DNA of 44,489 nt from a virus, in IMG/VR virus record IMGVR_UViG_3300023265_000005, positions 1-44,489 of that record; one strand, given 5' to 3'. The notes under the pieces are model-generated. The model did not search any database and was not told the origin of the DNA. It saw only the letters and a list, made by a program, of their open reading frames with translations. The first letter of the stretch is position 1; each line of letters opens with the position of its first letter. A program made the position numbers and the translations under genes. Below are positions 38,219 through 44,363 of this stretch, piece after piece.

Positions 38219-38546
38219 GGAGAGCTCAGAACAGCGGGTGCTGGCGGTGGGGCTGCTCGCGCTACTGGCGATAGCCGACGGTCGAGGATGGGCGAAGGCC
38301 GATCATTACCGGATCGGCGCGTTCATCGCCAGCAATCGCGCCACCATCCTCTCCGCCCTTACCTCGGTAACAGATCGGGAAGAGAGGCTGATAGAGGGTC
38401 TCGAAGCTGCGGTTAGATGCGCTGAGTTGGCCCTTTTTGTCATCCGAAAGCAGGGGGTCATGCCGAACAGCAGTTGGGAAACAGGCTTTAACTCAGACTT
38501 AGAGTCTGCCCGTACCGCCCTCTCTAGTGGAAGAGAGAGGGGATGA
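38211..38546 (+). CDS. Accessory protein (111 aa)
   Basis: GTG start overlapping the previous stop by 8 bases. Helical N-terminus (RVLAVGLLALLAIADGRGWA, hydrophobic but short), then ATILSALTSVTDREERLIEG and a basic/Ser-rich C-terminus. The recurring IASNRATILSAL phrase resembles small accessory proteins of other phages. Function unknown. Confidence 0.6.
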   Translation: MVEESSEQRVLAVGLLALLAIADGRGWAKADHYRIGAFIASNRATILSALTSVTDREERLIEGLEAAVRCAELALFVIRKQGVMPNSSWETGFNSDLESARTALSSGRERG

Positions 38547-38671
38547 CGAACAATTACAAGAGCTTGGCGATTGCGCCTAGCGGCGCACCGTCGCTACCCA
38601 GGCTTCGCCCCGAGCCCCTACGGGTCTCGGCCATCCGGTGGGTATCAACTATCGCGGGTCGCGCGGAGTGA
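38543..38671 (+). CDS. Short protein preceding xis (42 aa)
   Basis: ATG 38543 overlaps the previous stop (ATGA), and its TGA overlaps the xis GTG (GTGA). The sequence is MTNNYKSLAIAPSGAPSLPR, then LRPEPLRVSAIRW and a short tail. Residues 24-38 are encoded by DNA related to the 5' arms of the inverted-repeat elements (see 38612-38656). Either a coding peptide with an element inserted, or simply a translated element. Confidence 0.4.
   Translation: MTNNYKSLAIAPSGAPSLPRLRPEPLRVSAIRWVSTIAGRAE
38612..38656. repeat. Diverged partial copy of the inverted-repeat element
   Basis: This 45-bp stretch aligns with 41448-41492 (5' end of the 156-aa gene). Shared blocks are GAGCCC, GGTCTCGGCC, GGTG-GTATC and CTA-CGCG, with scattered substitutions and one-base indels. 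No matching second arm is visible downstream, so it appears to be a solitary copy, just before xis. Confidence 0.55.
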
Positions 38672-38952
38672 CGAGACCTGCCCTCTTGACCGAAACCGAA
38701 GCTGCGGAGACGCTGCGGCTGTGCCCGCGCACGCTGCGGAAGGCTCGGCAGGCGGGCGCGTTGCCTTTCGTCCGGTTCGGGCGCACGATCCGCTACACCG
38801 AATCCGACCTGCACCAGTACATCGAAAGGTCGCGGGAATGTCCCTCTATAAGCGCGCCGGCTCCCCGTTCTGGCAATACTCGTTTGCCATCAACGGTATT
38901 CGATTTCGAGGAAGCACTGGCCGCACGGGCAAGCGCGAAGCTCAAATCGTAG
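38668..38952 (+). CDS. Excisionase-like HTH protein (94 aa)
   Basis: MerR/excisionase-type DNA-binding domain: LLTETEAAETLRLCPRTLRKARQAGALPFVRFGRTIRYTESDL (residues ~5-48), the usual HTH_17 pattern with recognition helix and wing. The C-terminal tail (ECPSISAPAPRSGNTRLP onward) is extra. GTG start coupled to the 42-aa stop. It overlaps the integrase start by 115 bp, a common xis-int arrangement. Likely directs excision of the prophage; it could instead regulate int. Confidence 0.75.
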   Translation: MTRPALLTETEAAETLRLCPRTLRKARQAGALPFVRFGRTIRYTESDLHQYIERSRECPSISAPAPRSGNTRLPSTVFDFEEALAARASAKLKS

Positions 38953-39848
38953 AGGCGGAAAAGCGTCATGAACTCAAGCGCGGCTTGGTGCCCAAAGATC
39001 GGTGGTCGCTGCACATCTGCCTCGGCACCTACTGGAGCGAGAAGGCCAAGCACAACCGATCGCACGACACGATCCTCGCCAAGCTGGACGCGCTGCGGCG
39101 CATACTCGGCAGGGACACCCCCATCATGACCCTCACCAACGCGATGCTACTAGACTACAGGGCGACCCGCCGCGGCGAAGGGCTCGAGGCGCACAGCGTC
39201 AACCGCGACTATGCCTGCCTGAAAGCCGCGCTCAATCATGCCAAGGTGATGCACGGCCAGCGGGTGCCCGAGCTGGCGTGGAAGCACATCATGGCCGCAG
39301 AGCCGCCGCACCGCATCCGTTTCCTGAGCGCCGACGAATATGCCCGGCTTCTCACCGTCTGCGATCCCGCGCTCGCCAAGATCGTCAAGGTTGCGGTCGC
39401 CACGGGCCTGCGGAAAGACAACCTGCTGTCGCTCGACTGGAAGCAGGTGGATCTATCGAGCGGGCGCATAACTGTGCTGCTCAAGGGCGACAAGCTGCAC
39501 AGCGTGAAGATGACGCCGGAGGTGCGGGCCGCGCTGTCGACCGATACCGAGCGCAAGGGGCCGGTATTCGACACGACCAACTTCCGCCGCCGATGGGCGC
39601 GGGCCGTCAAGAAAGCCGAGCTGGACAACTTCCGTTTCCACGATCTGCGCCACACGTTCGCCAGTTGGGCACGCATGGCCGGCGCGGACCTTGCCGACAT
39701 CTGCGACGCCCTCGGGCACTCCAATATCGCGGTCACGATGCGCTATGCGCACATTGAACCGCTGAACCATGTGACGGCCTTCGACCGCGTTTCCGGCGCC
39801 GTTTGGTCACAATCGCCGTCACAATCAGCAGTCGAGGGCGGGAAATGA
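38838..39848 (+). CDS. int: Tyrosine recombinase integrase (336 aa)
   Basis: Site-specific recombinase inserting the phage at a tRNA-Arg gene (see the attachment core). Start taken at MSLYKRAGSPFWQYSFAING, inside the xis gene; the reading to 38571 has poor composition. N-terminal arm-binding and SAM-like core-binding regions span ~1-155. Catalytic set: R192 (ATGLRKDN), K219 (KGDKLH), H268 and R271 (FHDLRHTF), H294 (LGHSN) and nucleophile Y303 (MRYAH). Length fits phage integrases of this type. The attachment site lies just downstream, starting inside the gene's end. Confidence 0.95.
   Translation: MSLYKRAGSPFWQYSFAINGIRFRGSTGRTGKREAQIVEAEKRHELKRGLVPKDRWSLHICLGTYWSEKAKHNRSHDTILAKLDALRRILGRDTPIMTLTNAMLLDYRATRRGEGLEAHSVNRDYACLKAALNHAKVMHGQRVPELAWKHIMAAEPPHRIRFLSADEYARLLTVCDPALAKIVKVAVATGLRKDNLLSLDWKQVDLSSGRITVLLKGDKLHSVKMTPEVRAALSTDTERKGPVFDTTNFRRRWARAVKKAELDNFRFHDLRHTFASWARMAGADLADICDALGHSNIAVTMRYAHIEPLNHVTAFDRVSGAVWSQSPSQSAVEGGK
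39806..39829. repeat. Tandem 12-bp repeats, left arm sites of attP
   Basis: GTCACAATCGCC and GTCACAATCAGC lie end to end inside the 3' end of int. Two similar tandem repeats (GACACAATGCCT, GACACAATGCGG) lie on the other side of the core. Their sharing of the G-CACAAT motif suggests arm-type integrase binding sites. Confidence 0.55.
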
Positions 39849-39945
39849 CTAGGATTTCTGCGGCTTTGCGCTATACTGCGGGCAGGATTAGGAATCCGAT
39901 GCTCTATCCTGCTGAGCTACGGGCGCGCACTAGGAATACTGCGGG
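39848..39945. repeat. Core-proximal repeats of attP
   Basis: ACTAGGATTTCTGCGG (39848-39863) and ACTAGGAATACTGCGGG (39929-39945) flank the tRNA core on both sides; ATACTGCGGG also occurs at 39873-39882. The near-direct repeats could be further recombinase or Xis/host-factor sites. Confidence 0.45.
39885..39926 (-). other. attP core: 5' half of tRNA-Arg(CCU)
   Basis: Read on the minus strand, these 42 bases run from GCGCCCG through TAGCTCAGCAGGATAGAGC (D-arm) to TCGGATTCCTAATCC. They make a complete acceptor 5' strand, a D-arm and an anticodon stem-loop with loop TTCCTAA, i.e. anticodon CCU (Arg). The match breaks off in the 3' anticodon stem, so the phage carries a tRNA fragment, and the site implies integration at a host tRNA-Arg gene with crossover in the anticodon arm. 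Integration would leave a hybrid gene end. Confidence 0.8.
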
Positions 39946-40026
39946 TTTCGGTAGTTTCAGGGCCACCCGGCGTCAACCGCCGAGCGGAACGCAGCGGAAA
40001 CAAAGGTCACAGTGCGGCACACTGTC

Positions 40027-40050
40027 GACACAATGCCTGACACAATGCGG
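40027..40050. repeat. Tandem 12-bp repeats, right arm sites of attP
   Basis: GACACAATGCCT and GACACAATGCGG lie end to end, about 100 bp after the core. The left pair (39806-39829) is about 55 bp before it. Pairs of spaced, tandem arm sites are typical of lambda-type integrases. Confidence 0.55.
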
Positions 40051-40109
40051 GCCGGAAACGAGGTTGGCCCCTCGCCCCGGCCCTGACCACAACGCGAAGG
40101 AACCGCGCG

Positions 40110-40628
40110 ATGGATGAGAACGAAGTTACCGCAAACTTACCGCAGGGCACAGATTGGAATGAGCGCCGCGCCTTCTTTATGGCGTTGGGCTTCGACACCC
40201 GATGCGCGCACGCCCTCGCCAGAACGGAGTGCCTATCATTGCGCGACGTGGCAGGCATGACCGAAGCCGAGTTCCTGAGGCTTCCGGACATCGGGCGCAC
40301 TTCGCTACGCAATGGGAGCAACGCCCTAGCAAGATGGGGGCTTGCGTTCCGAGGCGGCAAGCTGTTCGCGCAGTACCCGAAGCCTCTCAGCCAAGCGACG
40401 GCGGCGACGCCCGCCGAGGAATTTTGTCACGGCTGCCGTTTCTGGAATCGGGATGATCCCGAGGTTTTCAGCGGCGACTGTCGGCGCCACGCTCCCCGCC
40501 TATCTGGCATGGCCGCACCGCACGGCAACTCGATCCACCAAGACCCGAGGGCTGCCATGTGGCCCATGACGATGCGCGATGATTGGTGTGGCGAGTTCGT
40601 TGCAGACGAACCTCCATGCGGAGTGTAA
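40110..40628 (+). CDS. Helix-hairpin-helix plus Cys-rich protein (172 aa)
   Basis: N-terminal half resembles the helix-hairpin-helix end of RNA polymerase alpha (TRCAHALARTECLSLRDVAGM, EFLRLPDIGRTSLRNGSNAL). The C-terminal ~65 residues hold a Cys-rich unit common in alphaproteobacterial phage proteins: EFCHGCRFWNRDDPEVFSGDCRRHAP, then MRDDWCGEFV. Four Cys would bind metal. The combination may link DNA or transcription factors; function is not known. It begins the block right of attP. Confidence 0.65.
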   Translation: MDENEVTANLPQGTDWNERRAFFMALGFDTRCAHALARTECLSLRDVAGMTEAEFLRLPDIGRTSLRNGSNALARWGLAFRGGKLFAQYPKPLSQATAATPAEEFCHGCRFWNRDDPEVFSGDCRRHAPRLSGMAAPHGNSIHQDPRAAMWPMTMRDDWCGEFVADEPPCGV

Positions 40629-40632
40629 ACCG

Positions 40633-40842
40633 ATGAGCGCCATCGAGCCCTTGCGCGTCGGTAACGACCTATGCCCAAAATGCTTGGCCGCGCACCCTGC
40701 AACGATGAACTGCGAGCTTCCCGATATAACGCTCCGGACGGGTTGGCGCTGTTGGAGGTGCGGAGCATGGGCGCCTACGCTTTGCCGCTGTGCGCCCGCT
40801 CGCTCCCCCACCCCGACGACCGAAGGAGGATTGCATGGTTGA
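40633..40842 (+). CDS. Small zinc-finger-like protein (69 aa)
   Basis: Start at MSAIEPLRVGNDLCPKCLAA. Cys at CPKC and then MNC, and CWRCGAWAPTLCRC, give a possible zinc ribbon. The end is Pro/Thr-rich. The frame overlaps the next gene by 8 bases; a competing frame at 40671-40853 lacks a comparable motif. Function unknown. Confidence 0.5.
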   Translation: MSAIEPLRVGNDLCPKCLAAHPATMNCELPDITLRTGWRCWRCGAWAPTLCRCAPARSPTPTTEGGLHG

Positions 40843-41245
40843 GCCGAGCTTGATCGATAGAGTGGAAGCTGCGGAGGGACCGGATCGCGGATTAGACCGC
40901 GAGATCGCTCGTGTGCAGATCCACCGGATACTGGCGGGCATGGGCGAAGTGAGCGCAGAAGGAATCGCCAAGTCAATGGCGAGCGCTCGATTGGATGAAG
41001 ACCTGGACGCCTACACAGCCTCGCTTGACGCTGCTCTGACGCTGGTTCCTGAGGGGTGGGGTGTCGATCGAGCGGGCTGGCAGTCTATCACGGCGCCGGG
41101 CCACGCCGGTTTCGAGCTTTGGCAATACCGACAGAACGCGAACGGCGACTGGCGGCACGGATCCGACGAGCGAATCGTCAAGGGCAACGCCGCCACCCCC
41201 GCCCTCGCTCTTTGCGCAGCAGCCTTGAAGGCCCTGTCCGCATGA
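40835..41245 (+). CDS. Phage ABA-sandwich-domain protein (136 aa)
   Basis: Start at MVEPSLIDRVEAAEG, overlapping the preceding gene by 8 bases. An N-terminal helix is followed by YTASLDAALTLVPEGWGVD, a beta region with HAGFELWQYRQNANGDW, and a C-terminal GNAATPALALCAAALKALSA. The S-LDAALTLVPEGW and ATPALALC pattern is the phage ABA-sandwich type, known from many phage genomes but of unknown function. Confidence 0.75.
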   Translation: MVEPSLIDRVEAAEGPDRGLDREIARVQIHRILAGMGEVSAEGIAKSMASARLDEDLDAYTASLDAALTLVPEGWGVDRAGWQSITAPGHAGFELWQYRQNANGDWRHGSDERIVKGNAATPALALCAAALKALSA

Positions 41246-41385
41246 CCCCTCTCCCCTGGTATAGTTGGCATAAGCTGTCGGACGCCGAGCGGTTAGAGCG
41301 CATCCATGCCAACCGGCGGGTGCGCATGGATCTACTGCCGATGCGCCATAACCTGCTCTTCGGGGAGGGTTGGTATAGTCTATGA
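41242..41385 (+). CDS. Short protein (47 aa)
   Basis: ATG 41242 overlaps the ABA-sandwich gene stop (ATGA). Sequence: MTPLPWYSWHKLSDAERLER, then IHANRRVRMDLLPMRHNLLF and GEGWYSL. Trp/Arg-rich, small; no family recognised. The overlap is the main evidence. Confidence 0.5.
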   Translation: MTPLPWYSWHKLSDAERLERIHANRRVRMDLLPMRHNLLFGEGWYSL

Positions 41386-41399
41386 AAGGAGAAAACGTG

Positions 41400-41870
41400 A
41401 TGGATATTGGCGCTCCGGCTTCGCCGTCGGGCTACTCAGCAGAGCCCGAGCCCGTGCCGGTCTCGGCCCTACGGGTGAGTATCCCTAGCGCGAGGCGCGA
41501 ACGCGAGTTGCTGCCGTGGCTAGGCGAGCGGCATCGCCGTTTGCCGCTGTGGGCGCAGGAAGAAATCCATCGCCTGCGGACTGCGGAAATCAACGGAGAG
41601 TTCGCCAGTGAGCTCACCGGCGAAGTGCGCCGGATAGCCAAGCGCACCCTTGGCGGGAACTGCACATTCGCGGATGACGACGTGCACCTGCTCGCTGCGT
41701 TTGCACTTCGCGCTATTGAGGCCGGACTTACCCACGACCTCTCACCCAGTGTCGCACGGAACGTCGCGCAAGCGATCGAAGCCCGTAGGGCCGAGACTGG
41801 AACAGGCTCGGTTCACGAGAGCGCGGTCGGCGAAGCCGAGGCGCCCGTCCTCAGTCGCTCTCCTCGATAG
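41400..41870 (+). CDS. Accessory protein with ends made of inverted repeats (156 aa)
   Basis: Start at ATG 41400, with AAAGGAG eight bases upstream; ATG 41382 would overlap that ribosome site. Residues ~3-28 (IGAPASPSGYSAEPEPVPVS onward) and ~123-149 (QAIEARRAETGTGSVHES onward) come from the repeat arms. The unique centre (RERELLPWLGERHRRLPLWA, QEEIHRLRTAEINGEFASEL, DDVHLLAAFALRAIEAGL) is helical with no recognised domain. It is not homologous to the HNH centre of the other repeat-flanked gene, so the arms appear to bracket exchangeable cores. Confidence 0.65.
   Translation: MDIGAPASPSGYSAEPEPVPVSALRVSIPSARRERELLPWLGERHRRLPLWAQEEIHRLRTAEINGEFASELTGEVRRIAKRTLGGNCTFADDDVHLLAAFALRAIEAGLTHDLSPSVARNVAQAIEARRAETGTGSVHESAVGEAEAPVLSRSPR
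41409..41475. repeat. Inverted-repeat arm, 5' side of the 156-aa gene
   Basis: Imperfect inverted copy of 41778-41845, inside the 5' coding end. Best block: GAGCCCGTGCCGGTCTCGG plus CCCTACGGG aligns, reversed, at 25 of 28 positions with the block starting CCCGTAGGGCCGAGAC in the 3' arm. GGCGCTCCGGCTTCGCC pairs with GGCGAAGCCGAGGCGCC. Related to the arm at 33945-34015. Confidence 0.7.
41766..41847. repeat. 82-bp exact repeat, copy 2 (3' end of the 156-aa gene)
   Basis: Identical to 34284-34365 over all 82 bases, in the same reading frame. Bases 41778-41845 are the inverted-repeat partner of 41409-41475. Exact identity over 7.4 kb separation, in two otherwise unrelated genes, points to recent copying or gene conversion, because the 5' arms have diverged. 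Confidence 0.95.
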
Positions 41871-41899
41871 TCTCCTACATCCGAAGGGATAGAAGAAGC

Positions 41900-42115
41900 A
41901 TGGACATACTAAAACCTTCGCCAGCTCTGCTCTGCAAGCTGGCCTCAATCGCTGTGCACGCCGATGAACTCGCCTCGCCGGGCGGACACGAGTTCGACCG
42001 TGCCGCACTGCAGAGCGCGATGAATGATGGCGAGGTCGTGGTCTGGATCGACGCGATGACGCGCGCCGGCATGGCTCCAGTAAAGCGGAGCGCAGGTGCC
42101 GCCCTCACCGAATGA
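41900..42115 (+). CDS. Small accessory protein (71 aa)
   Basis: ATG 41900 preceded by GAAGAAGC. Helical: PSPALLCKLASIAVHADELA, then FDRAALQSAMNDGEVVVWID and a final KRSAGAALTE. No family recognised, but the composition and ribosome site favour a real gene. Its stop overlaps a tiny membrane protein start. Confidence 0.65.
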   Translation: MDILKPSPALLCKLASIAVHADELASPGGHEFDRAALQSAMNDGEVVVWIDAMTRAGMAPVKRSAGAALTE

Positions 42116-42201
42116 GGCGCGATCCTCGCCTTGTCCGTATCGGATTGGCGTGGTCCGTGTTCCTGGGTTGGCTTATCGTGTGGTTGGTGGCGGGGAGGTG
42201 A
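42112..42201 (+). CDS. Tiny membrane protein (29 aa)
   Basis: ATG 42112 overlaps the previous stop (ATGA). A basic start (MRRDPRLVRIG) leads into one helix, LAWSVFLGWLIVWLVAG, ending Arg. Its size and topology are typical of small phage membrane peptides. Evidence is the coupled overlap and hydrophobic segment only. Confidence 0.5.
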   Translation: MRRDPRLVRIGLAWSVFLGWLIVWLVAGR

Positions 42202-42202
42202 T

Positions 42203-42290
42203 GCTACCGGCAGGTTGGATTTGAACCAACATCCGAATCATGATTCGCCCGGGGTGGACTGGGTTGCGATCTTCGCCCCTTGCCCGGCCT
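42203..42290 (-). other. tRNA-like remnant with intact T-arm
   Basis: On the minus strand, 42214-42230 is a perfect T-arm (GTTGG-TTCAAAT-CCAAC, with the GGTTCAAATCC promoter-box consensus), preceded by a hairpin CGAAT-CATG-ATTCG and followed by CTGCCGGTAGCA. I could not build an anticodon stem or acceptor stem without mismatches, nor find CCA. I read it as a degenerate tRNA (possibly class II, with a long variable arm) or a tRNA-like RNA. The rest of the ~330-bp gap at 42202-42533 shows no convincing gene. Confidence 0.35.
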
Positions 42291-42533
42291 CCGCCTCTGC
42301 GGCATTCGTCCTAGTTGAGCCACCGCCCGCAGCCCATCCTTGTCTCACATTTGAGGTTGTCGGGCAAGCGTTTCCGTGCTACAGAGTGGCTTCCTGTAGT
42401 GTGGTTCAGGCACACGCGCTGCGGCGACCCGAGAAGAACGGCCTGAGATATTGGTCGGGTCGGTGGAACTCCGAATAAGCCGCAGCATCTACCTGATCGA
42501 CTCCCACCTCTCCCCGTGCCATGTCTCCCCTTC

Positions 42534-42647
42534 ATGGCCCGAGCACCAGATAGCAAGCCGAAGAAGAAGCCGCAAAACACGGGGTGCGTGTTGATGGTGG
42601 CGGTGCTGTTGGTCGGGGTGGTGGTGAGCGTGGGCTGGCCGATCTAA
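42534..42647 (+). CDS. Tiny single-span membrane protein (37 aa)
   Basis: Basic N-terminus (MARAPDSKPKKKPQNTG) followed by one transmembrane helix (VLMVAVLLVGVVVSVGW) and PI. A positive N-terminus next to a single helix is typical of small phage membrane peptides, and the same layout occurs in pinholin-like proteins. It is the last rightward gene and converges with the leftward lysis-type genes. The ATG has no clear ribosome site, so confidence is moderate. Confidence 0.5.
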   Translation: MARAPDSKPKKKPQNTGCVLMVAVLLVGVVVSVGWPI

Positions 42648-42670
42648 GCGGTTCTAAGCTCGGTCGCTTA
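42645..42670. terminator. Hairpin at the convergent operon junction
   Basis: TAAGCG and CGCTTA (42645-42650, 42665-42670) form a short 6-bp stem around a 14-base loop, in the 31-bp gap between the last rightward and last leftward stops. No T-run follows, so a bidirectional terminator here is only a weak proposal. Confidence 0.3.
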
Positions 42671-42678
42671 CAAAGGGA

Positions 42679-43068
42679 TCAGCCGCCGTTGCCGAATATC
42701 GCGAACAGCGTACCTGCGGCACCGACAAGAAGCCCGAGGATCAACCCGAGCTGCCCGAACCCCTCCGACTTCTTCGCGTTGCCAGACACGGATAACTCGA
42801 GCCGCGTCACCTGCTCCTTGAGCGCTTCGAACTGTGCGAGGTTGGGGAAGTTCTTCTGCGCATCCATCATGGCGCCGCGGATTTCGTTGCTGGCCTCGAA
42901 CCGCTTTTCAGCGGCGTTCTCGGCTTTCAGGACTGCCTCTTTGGCCGCCGTCAGGGCAGCGGTCACCGCTTCTTTCGCCGCTGCCAACGCCGTAGCGACA
43001 GCTTCCTTGTTGTCGCGTATCTGGACGTCGAAGTGCTCTTTCAGCGTGTCGAGGGTCCATTCAGACAT
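42679..43068 (-). CDS. C-terminally anchored coiled-coil protein (129 aa)
   Basis: Start at MSEWTLDTLKEHFDVQIRDN (43068), overlapping the upstream gene. A long Ala/Lys/Glu-rich helix (AVATALAAAKEAVTAALTAA) suggests a coiled coil over residues ~15-95, and the last 25 residues form a transmembrane helix (LGLILGLLVGAAGTLFAIFG). Such proteins recur next to holin and spanin genes. Possible lysis accessory, anchored in the inner membrane with the coiled coil outside or inside; unproven. Confidence 0.65.
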   Translation of the reverse strand: MSEWTLDTLKEHFDVQIRDNKEAVATALAAAKEAVTAALTAAKEAVLKAENAAEKRFEASNEIRGAMMDAQKNFPNLAQFEALKEQVTRLELSVSGNAKKSEGFGQLGLILGLLVGAAGTLFAIFGNGG

Positions 43069-43339
43069 TGCCGGTCTCCTGTGCCGGCTGCTGTCCGCCC
43101 GCGGGAACACCGGCCACTGTCTCGGCAATCCGGGCGTTACTTTCCGCCTGCTTGTTCCCACGCTCGGTCGCTTGGTAAACCCAGCCTACCGGACCCTGGA
43201 CCCATCCCGTGATGACGATCGCTGTGGCGAGGATCAGGAACGCGTCGTTGTCCAGCAGCGCCGGCCTAGTCCAGATCATGCCGAACACGACCAGCACGAG
43301 CGAGTAACAGGCGAGGGCAATTAGGCTACGGGCGTTCAT
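43061..43339 (-). CDS. Two-helix membrane protein, putative holin (92 aa)
   Basis: Two transmembrane helices: LIALACYSLVLVVFGMIW (~5-22) and DAFLILATAIVITGWVQGPVGWV (~32-54), followed by a polar, Gln/Glu-rich tail. This is the class II-like holin layout, and the gene is flanked by a spanin-like gene and a coiled-coil anchor protein in the last part of the late operon. A holin role is plausible but inferred from topology and position. Confidence 0.6.
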   Translation of the reverse strand: MNARSLIALACYSLVLVVFGMIWTRPALLDNDAFLILATAIVITGWVQGPVGWVYQATERGNKQAESNARIAETVAGVPAGGQQPAQETGNV

Positions 43340-43791
43340 TCCCTGTCTCTCAGTTCTCGTGCAAGCCGTGCCCGTCCACGCTGCGGCTCTACCTCGCTTG
43401 CAAGCTGCAGGATCGATGCAGCCATGGCAGCGTCTATCTCGCCGCGGGAAGCTTTGATCGCGACATCGGCCATCTTCCGGAAGGCCCCGGTCAGCCTGTC
43501 TTCAAGGTCCACCACACGGTTGCGCAGCGCGTCCGTCTCCTGGTGACATTGCTTGCGGTACTGCTCGTGTCGCTCTTCGAGCTTGACCAGGTCCTCGCGG
43601 AGATTCCTGTTCTCGCCCTCCAGCCCTTCGACGCGCTTGGTGTAGCCCTCTCTCAGGGCGAGCCGGTCATCGGACGAGAGCTTGCGGTTCTCCCGCCACT
43701 CGCGCGCCATGTAGACGCCGATCATCATCACGACGGTCCAGACGCCCGCTGCGCCCGGCGTGAACTCGCTTACCAGTTCGTTAAACTGCAT
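43336..43791 (-). CDS. i-spanin-like protein (151 aa)
   Basis: N-terminal transmembrane segment (AAGVWTVVMMIGVYMAREW, ~14-32) followed by a long coiled coil (EGLEGENRNLREDLVKLEERHEQYRKQC, then ALRNRVVDLEDRL). That is the architecture of inner-membrane spanins (Rz) of Gram-negative phages, which link to an outer-membrane partner to fuse membranes at lysis. The C-terminal ~50 residues are helical and acidic. No lipoprotein partner (Rz1) was found in or near it, so a uni-spanin or a different role remains possible. Confidence 0.55.
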   Translation of the reverse strand: MQFNELVSEFTPGAAGVWTVVMMIGVYMAREWRENRKLSSDDRLALREGYTKRVEGLEGENRNLREDLVKLEERHEQYRKQCHQETDALRNRVVDLEDRLTGAFRKMADVAIKASRGEIDAAMAASILQLASEVEPQRGRARLARELRDRE

Positions 43792-44245
43792 ACGCGACCC
43801 CCACCATCAAGTCCGCATGACGCCACAGCCGACAGCCGGCCCAAAGCGACTGTGCCTTGGTCGCGACCTCACCGTAGACACCCACCAGCATGAACTGGGC
43901 AACCACGACTGCCGCAGCGCCCCACTCTCGCACCTCGCCCCCGATCAGGTAGGCAATCCAGCCCACGGGGAACAACAGGTTGATCGCGATCTCTTCGCGC
44001 CTCATGTCGGGGTTGAAGATCGCCAGCGCCGTCGCAACGTCGATCAGGACCCACAGCCAGAAGTTGAACGGCACCCCCGACCAGCACAGCGTCGTTGCGA
44101 GCGCGAAGTTCAGCAGCAGCGCCACGGCCGCCCTGTTCTGCCTCAACGCCTCCCACGCGCCGCGCGGCCGACGGGCGCCGATGTTCGCCATAAGCGACAG
44201 CCACCCTATCGCCGCAGCAGACCACAGGACGGCCTCGAGCAGCAC
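43781..44245 (-). CDS. Multi-span membrane protein in the lysis region (154 aa)
   Basis: About four transmembrane helices (VLWSAAAIGWLSLMANIGA, AAVALLLNFALATTLCW, FWLWVLIDVATALAIF, LLFPVGWIAYLIGG, EWGAAAVVVAQFMLVGVYG). It starts at the last base of the PT-rich peptide gene and overlaps the spanin-like gene by 11 bases. Position and topology fit a holin or a lysis-timing protein, but the family is unknown to me. Confidence 0.6.
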   Translation of the reverse strand: MLLEAVLWSAAAIGWLSLMANIGARRPRGAWEALRQNRAAVALLLNFALATTLCWSGVPFNFWLWVLIDVATALAIFNPDMRREEIAINLLFPVGWIAYLIGGEVREWGAAAVVVAQFMLVGVYGEVATKAQSLWAGCRLWRHADLMVGVAYAV

Positions 44246-44352
44246 TAGCCGCCCTGACTGCCCGGAGAGGGCGCTGGCGTGCCTGTAGGCGTCGGAGAGG
44301 GCGTGGGAGTAGGGGTTGGAGTAGGCGTGGGGCTGCCGGGTGCTCTGGCCAT
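44245..44352 (-). CDS. Pro-Thr-repeat peptide (35 aa)
   Basis: A short peptide: MARAPGSPTPTPTPTPTPSP, then TPTGTPAPSPGSQGG. The ribosome site AAAGGA lies eight bases before the ATG. About nine Pro-Thr/Ser units form a stiff, glycosylation-like or spacer-like tail. In circular order it directly follows the tail fibre stop (28 bp), so it is the first gene after the tail genes. Function unknown; small size and repeat composition make it unusual. Confidence 0.55.
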   Translation of the reverse strand: MARAPGSPTPTPTPTPTPSPTPTGTPAPSPGSQGG

Positions 44353-44363
44353 TGTCAGGGTCC

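Noticed and set aside
42131-42478. 115-aa plus-strand frame
   Set aside because: Runs through the tRNA-like sequence and overlaps the 29-aa membrane frame; composition unlike neighbours.
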